Below are positions 1-10,957 of a DNA stretch of 64,000 nt, one piece after another. Location: positions 1-64,000 of the forward strand of contig KQ964246.1 of assembly GCA_001566295.1 (NCBI GenBank), written 5' to 3'. The notes below the pieces were generated by a model, which ran no database searches, had not been told where the DNA came from, and was given only the letters and a program-made list of their open reading frames with translations. Source of the DNA: Microdochium bolleyi. Taxonomy: Eukaryota; Ascomycota; Sordariomycetes; Xylariales; Microdochiaceae. The translations under genes were made by a program, and so were the position numbers. Every line of letters starts with the position of its first letter. Position 1 is the stretch's first letter.

Positions 1-21
1 GCCCCCGGCGTTTTTGGTACG

Positions 22-135
22 GGAACTTGAGCACGTTGGGGTAAGCGGAACTTGAGCACGCCGCCGGCCCGCCCCGCTTTTCCCCCCGCTGCGCCTAATC
101 ACCGCCCGGCACTTAGGCACGCGTGCTCAAGTTCC
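22..135. repeat. Short direct and inverted repeats (14-mer)
   Basis: The 14-mer ggaacttgagcacg occurs at 22-35 and again at 47-60, and its exact reverse complement lies at 122-135, with a diverged partial copy around 111-123. Such closely packed direct and inverted copies are typical of the ends of DNA transposons or of a MITE. The window starts here, so the rest of the element cannot be seen. No transposase ORF is recognisable in the following 650 bases. Confidence 0.5.
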
Positions 136-782
136 AGCGGGAATGATGGTCAGGGTTAGTGACGCTTGCGGACTAACGTTCTGTCTTGTCGATGGGTCGG
201 CGGGTATACTGTGCGTGAAGCTGCTAGCGTGGCGGTTTAACTGATATTTATAAGAGTGGTTAAAGCGTAGTGCTTCACCTATGGGTAAGATAGATAGTTA
301 GATTGATCACTAAGGTAAGGTACGACTATGACTAGGAGACTATCGAGGTTTATATAACGAATGTCCTTCCCTCATTAATGCCCTAATCGTCTAGTGCTCG
401 CGGTCTGATCGTGTTTGTATTATGGTCGTGTCATGACGCGATCCCGGACTGATTACTCCACGGGGGTGATCGCCTAGTGATCGTGTGGTTGGTGTTATAG
501 CTGGTGGTTATTGCCTCAGGCCGTCATGCATGTGTCCCGGCTGCCTGACCCAACAGTTTGTCCTGAGCTTAGCCGCCTGCTAGCCATGTTCGTAACAACG
601 ACACTGCACTCGACGTGCGGTGTAGCAAAACCGTTGATGTCGTAGCGCTTGCATGCTGAATGTTGCAACCTACTGGCGGTATAGTCGTCTGACGGGACGC
701 TGTCGATATTGTTGCTTCTCTTGCTATTCTCGTCGGTGAAGATTAGGCGCGAGGCGAGGATGTCGATGCTATTGGGATGATG
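136..782. other. Non-coding stretch, no gene seen
   Basis: No supported ORF. The sequence is of mixed composition and still contains CpA and TpG, so it is not obviously RIP-mutated. It may be the interior of a degraded element that starts at the repeats near position 22, but nothing recognisable remains. Confidence 0.4.
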
Positions 783-1745
783 TTAGCTGTTAGCAGGTTT
801 GGGCCATTCATAAAACGTTAGAGTGTCGAAATTAGAGGGGCAGACGTACAACATAATGAATGGGAACAGACAGCCCAGAATGTACATAAAACGGTCAACC
901 TGGCCGGCTAGCGGATACGGGCCCTCCACGCGGAAAGAGCCTTCCACGCGGAAAGAGAAGGTTATGGCACGTCCGATGCCGATAAACGCTAGCGAGGCGA
1001 GGCGTATCTCGGTGCTGCACATGAGGTAGCGGTACAGCCTGCCGCCGCCTCCTAGCCCGCCTAACTTCGACGCCCGGAGCGTCCTGCTGAACTTCATCAG
1101 CAAGAACACGGCGCTCACGGTTTCGGCCATCGCGATGGGCAGGAAGTAGGCCAAGTGCAGGCGGTCAACAAGGGCTGTATGCAGGGCCAGGTGGTCTGGT
1201 GAGGGGTCGTTAATAATGACGTAGCGCGTGTCGAGCACGAGTACTGCAATGCGGAAGAAGAAGATAACGACCATAAGCCCCCAGAAGATCGTTAAGAAGA
1301 TTACACGCTCGATGCCGCAGAGGACAGGGGCCAAGATCGCATAGCCGTAGAAGGGAAGTCCAGCTTCTTGAATCTGTTAGAGCAGGACGAGGAGACCACC
1401 GCATTAGTCGAATGTAGTATAGCCAGCTTGAGACAAAGACAGGGACGTCTATGCGCCTCTAAAGAGGGGCATTTAACGGTCCATCGTACTCACCATCCAC
1501 GTGAAGTTCGAGAACGCAGCAGCGACCGCCCTGTTTACCACCGGGTAGTCGGAACCCCAGGCGTAGTAACCTAAACCATTGCCCAGAGCACACGCAGCGG
1601 ACGTGATAATCGGCACTAGGAGGACGACCGAGAACTCGCCCACAATGCCAGCGATTATAAGGCCTACAAAAACATTGTTGAGCCCGATAACACTGAGAGT
1701 GGCGTAGGTCGTTTCGAAGAAAGATGCTTGTACTTGAGTAGCCAT
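783..1745 (-). CDS. Hypothetical multi-pass membrane protein
   Basis: Two exons on the minus strand: 1745-1494 and 1373-783, joined across a 120-bp intron (GTGAGT donor, ctaacag acceptor region), giving about 280 residues. The exons join in phase 0. At least five hydrophobic segments are visible: two in the first exon (around the runs VGLIIAGIVGEFSVVLLVPI and SAACALGNGLGYYAW), then IERVIFLTIFWGLMVVIFFF, YFLPIAMAETVSAVFLLM, and YILGCLFPFIMLYV near the C-terminus. The protein ends in a polar tail, FYEWPKPANS. It contains a tandem six-residue duplication (SFRVEG twice) before the last membrane segment. I do not recognise the family; it resembles the large class of uncharacterised fungal integral membrane proteins. 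The start is the first ATG of the upstream exon. A further upstream exon cannot be excluded. Confidence 0.6.
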
Positions 1746-4477
1746 AATTGAAGCCTAGCTTTGAACTGAAGAGTTCCGCATAATGATCGGTTTCGAAGGG
1801 AGGAATGTAGGCTTCTATCAGACCGGATTCCTTTTAGGCTTTGCACTGTCGCCGCTGTCGAAATATCAGATAGAATGTTGCTGTTAGCACAAGGAGGAAG
1901 TATGTAGCGTTGCATGGGGTCTTTTAATAATATCTGGGGTTCGTGGAGAGCTACAGTTCAGTCATAATTCTGTCACGCAGCTTTACCTCTTAGAGTTCCT
2001 CTTGATGGGACGTGGCGCCCACAGAAGGGCTCAAGGTGGCTGCGCTAGCCAGGATGGCTCCCCCTGAAAGTGTCTGGACCGACCTAGACACGGGGAGAGC
2101 CATGTCGAGATCAGCCGCACAATCCATATTAGAAACCCTACACCCTAACTACAAGCATGCAAAATATCAATCTGTCGGAACTGCTGTGAAGGAGAGAAGA
2201 CAAAATACACTGCGCGCGAGAGTTATCGCGAGCGCAATATTAATAGCTTCGACTGCGTAATTGATAGCGTTGTGGAAAGGTTTTGATTGTGGTTCTGTGG
2301 AACATTATGGTGTGCTCTTAGAAGCCCAACAGCCACTATTTCCACAATTGTACTAGGCAATTGGCAGGCACGCAGAGCAGGAAAAAGGTGCGAGCAAGCC
2401 GCCCCGAACAGTTAAATTAAAGGCAGTTGAAGGCCGCCACAATAGCCAGACTGGTGATGGTTCCAGAGTTCTGTATGGTTTTAACTGGGTGGGAGCGCTT
2501 TGGACCTGGTAAAATCCGCGCATGCCATGGACCCTGTGGTGTGGTAATTAACACTTCCATTAGGGTGTCATGCTTGCGCGCATGAGAGGGCGAAGAACGC
2601 ATAACCTCCAGTGCGGCTTGCCACCACCAAATTGACAGACTCCAACCGGTGAGCTGTGGCGCTCGTCTAGTCGGTTTTCGGACATATCGGGATAATGGTG
2701 CGCAAACAGAGCAGGACAGACTGCGCAGAAAGTATACCTGCAATGCCTAGAGGCAGACAGCAAGGGCGAGCGGCTATATTAACAAATATGCGGTTAACAT
2801 TAGCTTTGTTTTATAATAGTTTTGGTGCTTGAAGATTACCTTAATTATGTCAAGGCTCGAATGCGCACAGTGGAGGAACGCTAAAGTAAAGGGGTACCGA
2901 GCACAGCACAAGCAGAGGGTTCGCACAGAAGTACTAGCGCAGTATATGTATGTACAAGGGAAGGTCCCAAGATCAAGCCACATTGAACTCTGCTCCCTTC
3001 TAACCCCCCTGCCCCTACCTCCTCCATTTTATTTTCCTTGCCCATTTCTCGCCAACCCCCAAGCGCCTTCGTTGCTTTTTCTACCCGCTTTCGTATTGCT
3101 AACGTCCTCGAACTCAGCCACTGACTATTGCCTCAACCAAGCCTTGGTTCTCATGCCGCCCGATCCTATTTCTTATACCGTTGATTATCTTTTCTGGCTT
3201 ACATATACCCTCTTCTCTTCACACGTGTGCTTTAGTTTTTATTAGTATGCATGCCGTCGGACTGTCCGTTTGCATCAGCGCGCGCATGCGTGCAGGCAAA
3301 GTAGCTGCACTCAAGGGTCACACAAGTACCCGCACATGTGACAAAACACACAGCCTCTTACGCCGCCCGGGTGCATGTGCCCGTTAAGCGTTTGTGTAAT
3401 TTGATGAAGTGGTGGCCGGCGCTGGATCCGGTTGGATACATTGTGGTGTGGGATTTGGGGATCGATCAGCCCCCAAATATCGGACCTATGTCCGAGACTC
3501 ATTTTGGCAAAAGGGGGTTGGCCCGCGAAACTTATTTTTTCCGCCTTCCCCGCTCCTAGCGCGTCGGGGAGACGGGACTTGTGACAAGTCCCTCCGCGCG
3601 GAGGACAATGCCGAAGCCTAGCTGTTTTTGTAATCGTGGCCCCCTGTTAGCGAGAGTTGGCGTCTTCTGGCTCCTAAGACAGAACAGTGTGTGATGAGGT
3701 GCTACTCCTTGGATGTCGAGATCGACGAAATGTCCCTTTCAAAAGAGGAAAGTCTGGAACGTGAGTCCGCTTGGATTGATGCATCATCCGGCTCACGGCG
3801 CCACACCTGTCACACCTAATGTCTAACAGGCTGGATTGAAAAATGCTAAGGTGGTGAGCCGGGGCAGGTGAGGAATGATCTGATCATGGGAGGAAACAAC
3901 CCCAGAACCAAACCAAATCACCAAAGATTCCCAGGTTGCGGTGGTGTCGTTCCACGGCAGAGTGACTAAAGTAAGGGGCAATGGAGGAGCCTTCGGGGCC
4001 TGTAGACTTGCTACCTAGTGCGAAACATGCTGATCAAGGTTCTGAGGAGAGGATCTCATTATCGCAAAGAGGAAAGATAACAGCCTGAATTGTGCGTGTG
4101 TGATGATAATGTCTGTTAGAAAAGGTGGTGGTACCGGGGCACGGGACAAGGAAGGCATCTTGGCGTGGGAATACGACGATGGAAGGATTCTCGCAGCGAG
4201 GAACGCTCACGGCCAGGGACGGAGGTGGCTTGCTCTCGTGAAGGCGGCTGGGTACACATGCCCAACCTGGGAACGGCGACGGCCACAAACACTACAACTC
4301 TTGACGCGTTGGAGGCGGATTAGGAAGATATCATGCACGATAACGGGCTGCGTACTCTGTGGGGAAACCTAGTCTATCTACGGGTACAATGTAGTATTCC
4401 AGCGTAACACGGGTCCAGACAGTGGCCTAAGCTCACTTTCCCAACTCCCACAACCAGGAAAAGGGACCGACACGGCT
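1746..4477. other. Long gene-poor stretch
   Basis: Only short ORFs of under 140 codons on both strands, overlapping one another and without recognisable motifs. A pyrimidine-rich segment lies at about 2990-3090. I see no RNA gene, no transposase and no RIP signature as strong as that at 6.9-8.3 kb. Confidence 0.5.
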
Positions 4478-5378
4478 TTATACCTCGGCTTTTTCCTCCG
4501 AAATGTCATCCTCGGGCGACTCCTCCTGGCTGTAGAGGTCCTTCCCACCATCCTGGCCGTCGACGGGGGCGGAGCCGAAGGTGTACCTGCACGAGTTATC
4601 AGGGCGGCGAGAGCGCAAAGGAGACGACGCGGCAGGTCGATGGTGCTGTCTGAGTGTTGGACTGGGACATCAGGGAAGCGTCGCGAGCCTGGCGAGCCGG
4701 GACACGCGAAGGTAGCATGTCATACAGGTCGGCCTCGGTCCGGGCTTGATGCGAGGAGATGCTGTGCGGCAGGCGTTCGCGATGAGATAGCGATTAGTAC
4801 GCATCGGCAGCTAGCACTAGACGCTGGCGAGGGCGGCGAAGGCGCAATCCTCCATGTTGGAAAGGCGTCCAACAGACGCAACTGGATCCAGGCGAATTGT
4901 TGTCCACGTTGATCGAACCCTTCAAGTTTCCGTGGTACTACGGCTGTCGGTGCTCGACGCGGTCGGTGCGGCCATTGAGGGAGCTGTGCTCTGTATTGTG
5001 TCCAGGAGCGCACTCAACAAGGTCTGGCTGGTGTTGCAGCTGTTGGTTCGAGGGGGGCGCGCAGGAATTGCCGTGAGGACGAGCGGGTTATCGCGCCTTG
5101 AGGACGGCGCTAGAGAGGTTCAACTCGGCTTCGATGCGCATGCAAGGAACGTCCTCGAGGACGCCGAGAGGGGGCAACAGATTTGGGGTGAGAACTGTGC
5201 CAGGACGGACCGGCCCCACTATCGTTGGAGCAGCCACCACCGCCGTCCTGCCGCACCCATACAAACGCATTGGCAGCCGCCGTGGCTGATACGAACGGAC
5301 CGGAGATGACGCTTGGTCCCTCGATGAGGTTTGGTCGCACACATCATGAGCTAGCAAGCATACAGAGCGCGAAGGCAT
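4478..5378 (-). pseudogene. Possible decayed gene of unknown function
   Basis: Several consecutive stretches on the minus strand read like fungal coding sequence but lie in different frames. One runs 5378-5088 and ends with ELNLSSAVLKAR before a stop. The next frame continues with DNPLVLTAIPARPP and runs to a stop at 4922-4924. A separate acidic tail (KDLYSQEESPEDDISE) ends at the stop 4478-4480. The first break looks like a one-base frameshift, because the second stretch starts where the first ends. No domain is recognised. Chance ORFs in GC-rich DNA are a serious alternative. Confidence 0.25.
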
Positions 5379-6889
5379 CCTTCGATCAGCTAACCCGGGT
5401 ATGGTACGAGTTCTCCTCGGTATTAACTTCTTCCTTCTCCACTTCCTAAGGGGCGGGCCCTAAATGGCGGTCACACAGTTAGGTCAACCTGCGAGGCTGC
5501 CAATGTCCGTCTGGCAAAGAGCTCCCTAGAGCTCGCACGGGAACCCCGGACCACTCTGCGCGGAGCCGCCGTGAGATCGGAGTCAGCCCGCGCAGGGTCA
5601 ACTGACCAGCGGACTATCTCCTAGCTCGAACCGTAGCCTCTGCGCCATATCGCGGAACTCTTGGACCTCGATGCGCTGGGCGAGATCGCTTAGTGCTCGC
5701 CTGCCGCCTTCCCACATGATCCTCACCGTGCCTCTCTTCTACAAGCGTCATATATTTTATGGTCATACTGAACTCGCATTCGAGCCATTTGCAGGGCAGC
5801 ACTAATGCCCGTCTCGGAATGTCACAAAGATTATCGGCTTACCAACCCTCTTATTCTACCTCATAACACATAAAGAGAAGCTGCGAAGTGGAGTGCAACA
5901 TTGTCCCCGACTGATTGTGAAATACATAAGGGGTGGGGTAATATTGCCTTTCCGCCGCTGTTCAACAGTAACTCCTAGAATCTATCGACGACTCCTACCA
6001 GCCTAGAGGCAAAATGAACCAGTCCTAATACCTCGTGCCTTAATTGAATCGCCTTTTCTTTAACTCCTATTCCTCTTCCGTCCACTTGTCTACCAAAGTC
6101 CGACTTCCAACTTCCTGTAGACGCGCGGGATTAGAGAGTGAATGGTGTCCTGCTGTCCTCTTCCCGATTCGACAATTTGCCGGTCTGATAGCGCCACTAT
6201 TAGACTTGACTTTGCTGGTGGAATTACTCCTGTTATAATTGTTCCCGTTGACCACGAAACCTGTTTCGGTGGTGCGTCTCCTTATTGGGACTCTTCTACA
6301 ATCGTATTGCCCAAACCTGAATAGAGAGGAGCAGGCAGGCGACGCGAGCAACAACGCGCCAGAGCAAGACAGCTGAAGCCACATCGGAACCGAAGGGCGA
6401 TGCTGCCATACGCCACGAGGTGTGGCTGCTAGGCCTCAGGTGTTCTTGTCAGCTTCACCAACGGTGCGCAGGCGCCATGCAGTGTAGGAACGAGGATGAC
6501 GACTGCGGGTAGCCTGTAGTTCGAACACCTTGGGTCGGCGAATAGCGCCCCGGATGAGAGCTTGTAGCATGTGTTTATCTCGCTGCAAAATGATGTTCAG
6601 ATATCTCTTTGCTGCCTCGTACGGTAATTGTTCCCTCCGCTGTGTGGTAGTTTGCTCTTCTGTTAAATATAAAATAAAAAAACGGCAACCTGTCTCGTCT
6701 CGCTTCAATAATCATATCGGAATCCTGAGCCTGAGGAAGAGATTATACGAACACAACAACTTCTTCGATAAAACCTAGTTAACTGAGTTACCTAGACGGT
6801 TGGGACTACCGTTACACAGACAGCTTCCCACTAACAACCATGCTCATGGCAGTAAGTCCTCGTGTATTTCCCTTGTCTCGGAGATAATA
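5379..6889. other. Non-coding stretch, no gene seen
   Basis: Short overlapping ORFs only (the longest is about 105 codons at 6384-6067, minus), none with a motif. CpA and TpG are still common, unlike the tract that follows. Probably intergenic or old repeat DNA. Confidence 0.4.
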
Positions 6890-8340
6890 ACGACCTGACG
6901 CCCTCGCGCACCACTCCTCTACACTTAATACACGCCCGGGAAGATCCTCTACGGAACCCGCTTCTTATACTCGACCTAGTTATCCCTATACTTCTCCGTA
7001 TACGCCCTATCGCCCCTCCTCTCGCGGTAGACGAGTAGTAACGTAAACTACGTAAAGTAAAAGTACGTTACTAGTATACCCTATCCTACTGCGTTACCGG
7101 GCACTAATACGTAGCTATCTAGTATTATCTTCGTACTAGTAGTACCTGCTACCTTAGCCGCAGCGATACTCCCTACCGGTAGTATTATAAATCCGGCTAG
7201 GCCCGTAGGTAGCGAGAAGGGGAGCGATTACAGCTAGTCGCCGCAGTAGTTAATGTACTGCGCTATCCCCTACTACCCGCTCGTAAGTAGCCTCGTACCG
7301 CGCTTAGTCTAGATATACGTCGCCCCTTTAAAATCCAGTACCTTAGGATCCTTTCGGAACGCGATCTTCTCTACGTTACTTGCGCAGAAGATATACACGC
7401 CTACGCCGAACATTAGTAACACGCTAGCGACGCCTAGAAGACCTATATACATAGGGTATATAGCTAGGTAGCGGTACTACGTCGAGTATGGGAACGGTAT
7501 CTAGACTATATCGCTAAAGGTAAGTATAAAGCCGAGCCCGTTAGAGGCGAAGTCTATTATACCTAGGATTCTACCTTCCACCTACTAGCCATCGAGGACG
7601 TAGTACGCCTATACGCCTGCTATAGCGAGGACGCTATCGGATAGAAGCCTATGATTATAGTACTACTGTACTATAAACGCGTAGTTAAGTAGCACCTAGC
7701 TATAACGACCCAAGCCAATAGGTCGGTTATTTAGGCCATAAGTAAGAATAAGGTCGCAGGATCGGGCCAGAGATAAGGGCAGATTATACGGAAGGTAGTA
7801 CACTTTATTATATAAGTAATAAAGGTAACTTAGTAGGAACTAGGGAGCGGTACTAAGACTATAGGAACGGTACCGTACTATAAGGAGTAGTACCGTACTT
7901 ATATAGAGTAGTACTATACTATATTATAACGGTACTATACTAGGCGTATAACGATAACAGATAAAGGCGTATATAGTATAGGAGAATTCCCTAGATAGAT
8001 AGTCCCTACCTTTATACTTTAGTAATTAATCTAAGTATTATTCTTATATATTACTTAAACTAGTTCCTTAATTAATAAGAGAAGTATCTCTTCTAAAAGA
8101 TACGATAACTAGGAGACGAACGATATTCTAGAGAAAGTAATATTGTATTAGCTTTACCTACCGGTAGAATAGTAACCTAGCGAAGCCCGACTAGACGGTT
8201 AACCCCGTAGGCCGGATCGTAATACCGGTATAGCGTTACTAATATAACTACTGTACTTATATAAGGAGGCTAATAACCCCTCGTAGATCTGCCCTTATAC
8301 TTGGCCCGATGCTATGGCCTTGTGTGTCCTACCTTCCTAG
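6890..8340. repeat. RIP-mutated repeat tract
   Basis: This tract is extremely rich in TpA and nearly free of CpA and TpG, while CpG is retained. For example, bases 7021-7080 contain twelve TpA and no CpA or TpG. There is no ORF of usable length in either strand. This is the classic result of repeat-induced point mutation, which converts CpA to TpA on both strands of duplicated DNA in many Pezizomycotina. The source element is too altered to identify by eye. The tract stops within about 30-60 bases of the 3' end of the hydrolase gene at 8370, whose coding sequence has normal composition. Confidence 0.85.
7761..8310. mobile_element. Degraded inverted-repeat element (MITE/TIR-like)
   Basis: Bases 7761-7790 begin atcgggccag, and the reverse complement of 8310-8281 begins atcgggccaa. 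The two arms match at roughly three quarters of the first 30 positions, and similarity continues to a shared ttatataagta at 7807-7817 and its mirror near 8250-8260, so the arms are at least about 55-60 bp. The interior is non-coding and RIP-mutated. The span of about 550 bp with terminal inverted repeats fits a non-autonomous DNA transposon. I could not find a convincing target-site duplication. The element lies just 3' of the hydrolase gene. Confidence 0.5.
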
Positions 8341-8369
8341 CCTAAACAATCCCCTATTAGTCCGCGCCG

Positions 8370-9659
8370 TTACAGGGCAGTGGCTGTGTCGTTAGCTACC
8401 TTCCACGCCCTAAAACACTCCTCGTCCGTAGGCTCCTTCTCCTTACCAAGCAGCCATGAGAAGCCCTTTAGTGTGTCATTCCGATTCTTCACCGCGAGCG
8501 GGATATCAGTCAACTCGGCAAACCCGTGCGGTACACCCGGATACACGTCTAGCTTAGTCTTAACGCCGTTGTCACGAAGCACTTTGTTATAGATAAGCCC
8601 GTCATCGCGTAGAGGATCCTGCCCGCACACCTGTAGATACGTCGGGGGCATCTTAGCCGGCGCATCCTCGCCCTGGCCATACCCTGGCGTGAACTCGGGC
8701 GACTTAGCATCGAAGCCGTACGTCGCGCGAACATAGTCGATTGCCGCAGTGTTAATAACGGGGGCACGGGCGTTCTGCTCGCGCGAGACAAAGAGCTCGC
8801 GGTACTTGTCCGGGACGACCTCTTGGTCGTAGACCGAGGGGAGTGACAGCCAGCAGGCCGTGATTGGGAATGGGAGCTTCTCCGCGGAACCATCTGCATA
8901 GAGCAAGCCGGCCTTCTGCGCCGTCACGGCCGCGAGGTTCGCCCCGGCCGAGACGCCGCCTACCACGAAGCCCTGGCTGGCCGGGTCCACGTCAGTACCT
9001 AGAGCTGCGAGCCCTGCCTCACTGGTCAGCCACGTCAGCGCGTCCCATATGTCCCGAGGCGCCGTGGGGAACTTGTGCGTCGGCGCGAGGCGGTAGGCGA
9101 CGCTACACACAGTCGCGCCGTACAGATAGGCGAGCGCACGGGCGTGGACACCGACATGGGACCAGTGGCCGACACAAAACCCGCCGCCGTGAATCAGGAC
9201 GATGAGGGGCGTCTTGCTGTAAGCGGCCGCCGACTGAGGCTTGTACACGCGGGCCTCGCTTTCGTAGCCGTCGCGCATGGTCGGTCGGACAGTGTACTGG
9301 GCCGGCGTGTCGGGCAGGCTGGGGCCTTGCGGCATCGTCTGCCAAAAGGTGGCGATCTGCTCGAAGGGCGTGACGAGCATCATAGCGCGCGGGTGGTTGC
9401 CAGGTCCGCCGCCGTTGGCGACGCTGGCCATGAGCTGAGGGCTTGGTGTCAGCTTGCGGGACAGGGGGAAGTATCTGAGGCTATTGGCTGATCCGTCACT
9501 CACCTGTTCAAAGTCGGGACTGTGTTTGAGAGGATCTTGTCAGTCTTGTGAGCTTGTAGAGGCTCAATGTGCTCATAGTGATGGAATCCGGAAGTCTGGG
9601 AGGGATACTCACTCTGTCTTGGTGGCCAGCGCCTCGACTTCGGCTCTTGTGTCGTACAT
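8370..9659 (-). CDS. Alpha/beta hydrolase, hormone-sensitive lipase (family IV) type
   Basis: Two exons, 9659-9613 and 9519-8370, joined across a 93-bp intron (GTGAGT donor, acacag acceptor), give 398 residues in frame. The N-terminus reads MYDTRAEVEALATKT, and no ATG exists at the start of the large open frame, so the upstream exon is needed. Family IV hydrolase signatures are all present: the oxyanion-hole HGGGF, the nucleophile elbow GGVSAGAN (Ser in GxSxG), the acid region CGQDPLRDDG, and the catalytic His in GVPHGF. The enzyme is expected to hydrolyse carboxylic ester bonds of small substrates and has no signal peptide, so it is probably cytosolic. It lies about 13 kb from the biosynthetic cluster with unrelated genes between, so I do not count it as a cluster member. 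The RIP tract ends just beyond its stop codon. Confidence 0.88.
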
Positions 9660-10957
9660 CCTTGCGTGCCTGATAAATACTATGGCCGGAAGAACAGGTA
9701 GTGAGGAGTCAATCGCTAGGGAAGCTGCAAAGCAGGACGGGTCATCCTCTTTATAGGCATTTCGACGGGGCGCTTGGGGTTCGTCCTGTTTCCCCTGGTC
9801 CTCTCCGCATCGAGGTACCTGGTGGAGCTTGTATGGGACTGGTCTAGGGATCGTTAAGTTGCCGTGTACCCCTTACCTAGATGCTAGTAGTGTCCGACAA
9901 CGACCGCATATCCAAGGTCGAGGTACAGACACCTTCTCCGTAAGAATATCGTAGGCCGCAACAGCCTTGTTATAGGCGTGTTTCGCCATCAGTGAGGGAA
10001 TCCATAGGGCTTATAACGTATTAAACCGCTAATCCGCTTGCTCGACGCTGTCTGGACTGATAGAATTAGCTTCATCTCGAGGAATGACAGACAGTAAACA
10101 TCCACGATATGTTCCCGGCTAACCCTGCCTTGTTTCCTAGCCGCCAGGTTCTGGCTGCGCCACGATCGCTAACGAGGGTCCCCTGGTTTTCAGGTCAGCC
10201 ACAACGGTCCCTTAGTACATTAGGGTGTCGGGTAGGAGGGCCCACGACGTTCCTAACTTATTTGTTTACAGGCAGTACGACTATCGGTAAATACGACTGT
10301 AAGTGAGCGAGCCAATCAAGACTAGGAATATTGGCAGCCGTAACATTATTCTGTCCGAAATAACTTCACTGACTCTACCGGCGTGACACAGACTAACGTC
10401 ATCTAGGGTCATCATGCCTCGACGACAAGGGACCCCCTGGGATGTGATGACTTTTAGCGCACAGCTGTGGTATTTTCTTCAGATGGTCCTCAAACCATCA
10501 ATACGGGACAGTCAGACTTACCAGCCTCCATTAATCCCGCGCAAGTCCAAGATTGTGGCCCAGTGTAAATTTCAATCTTGACTCCCACGCCCAGAGAAGT
10601 TCAACGGAGCTTCATGATCTTTAAGTGCAGATCTGTAACTCTCTTGAACACGGCCTCTTCTGACTTGGGGGCTTCCAGCTGGTTCAGTGTGCACAGAGAT
10701 ACATCCTACTCCCACCTCCGCCGCATCCTCTCGGCGCTTTTGACGCCGCTGGACTGCCAGGAGCTAAAGAAGTTGTGCGGACCCCGGCGCGACTTGACGG
10801 CCTGCTGACGCGGGGAGTTGCCCCACATAGTACGTGTCCTGCCAGTTGGGCACACAGCCGTCAATGTAGTTGACTGACCACAGCGACATCGTCCGTGTCA
10901 GTCGGCGTGTCTATCCGCCGAACCCTGCAACACCCCCCCAGGGACGGTTTAAATGGG
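9660..10957. other. Intergenic, divergent promoters of hydrolase and HET gene
   Basis: About 1.3 kb between two divergently transcribed genes. Short ORFs only, without motifs. It should contain both promoters, but I cannot name any specific binding site. Confidence 0.5.

Noticed and set aside
8370..9503. Hydrolase as a single-exon gene starting at 9503
   Set aside because: The codon there is GTG, not ATG, in a GTGAGT context. An upstream exon with an ATG at 9659 joins in frame and gives a natural N-terminus.
8370..9659. Hydrolase as a member of the PKS-NRPS cluster
   Set aside because: It is about 13 kb from the nearest cluster gene, with HET, GST-like, MARVEL-type and secreted-protein genes between. 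It also belongs to the family IV lipase type and not to the hydrolase type usual in cytochalasan clusters.
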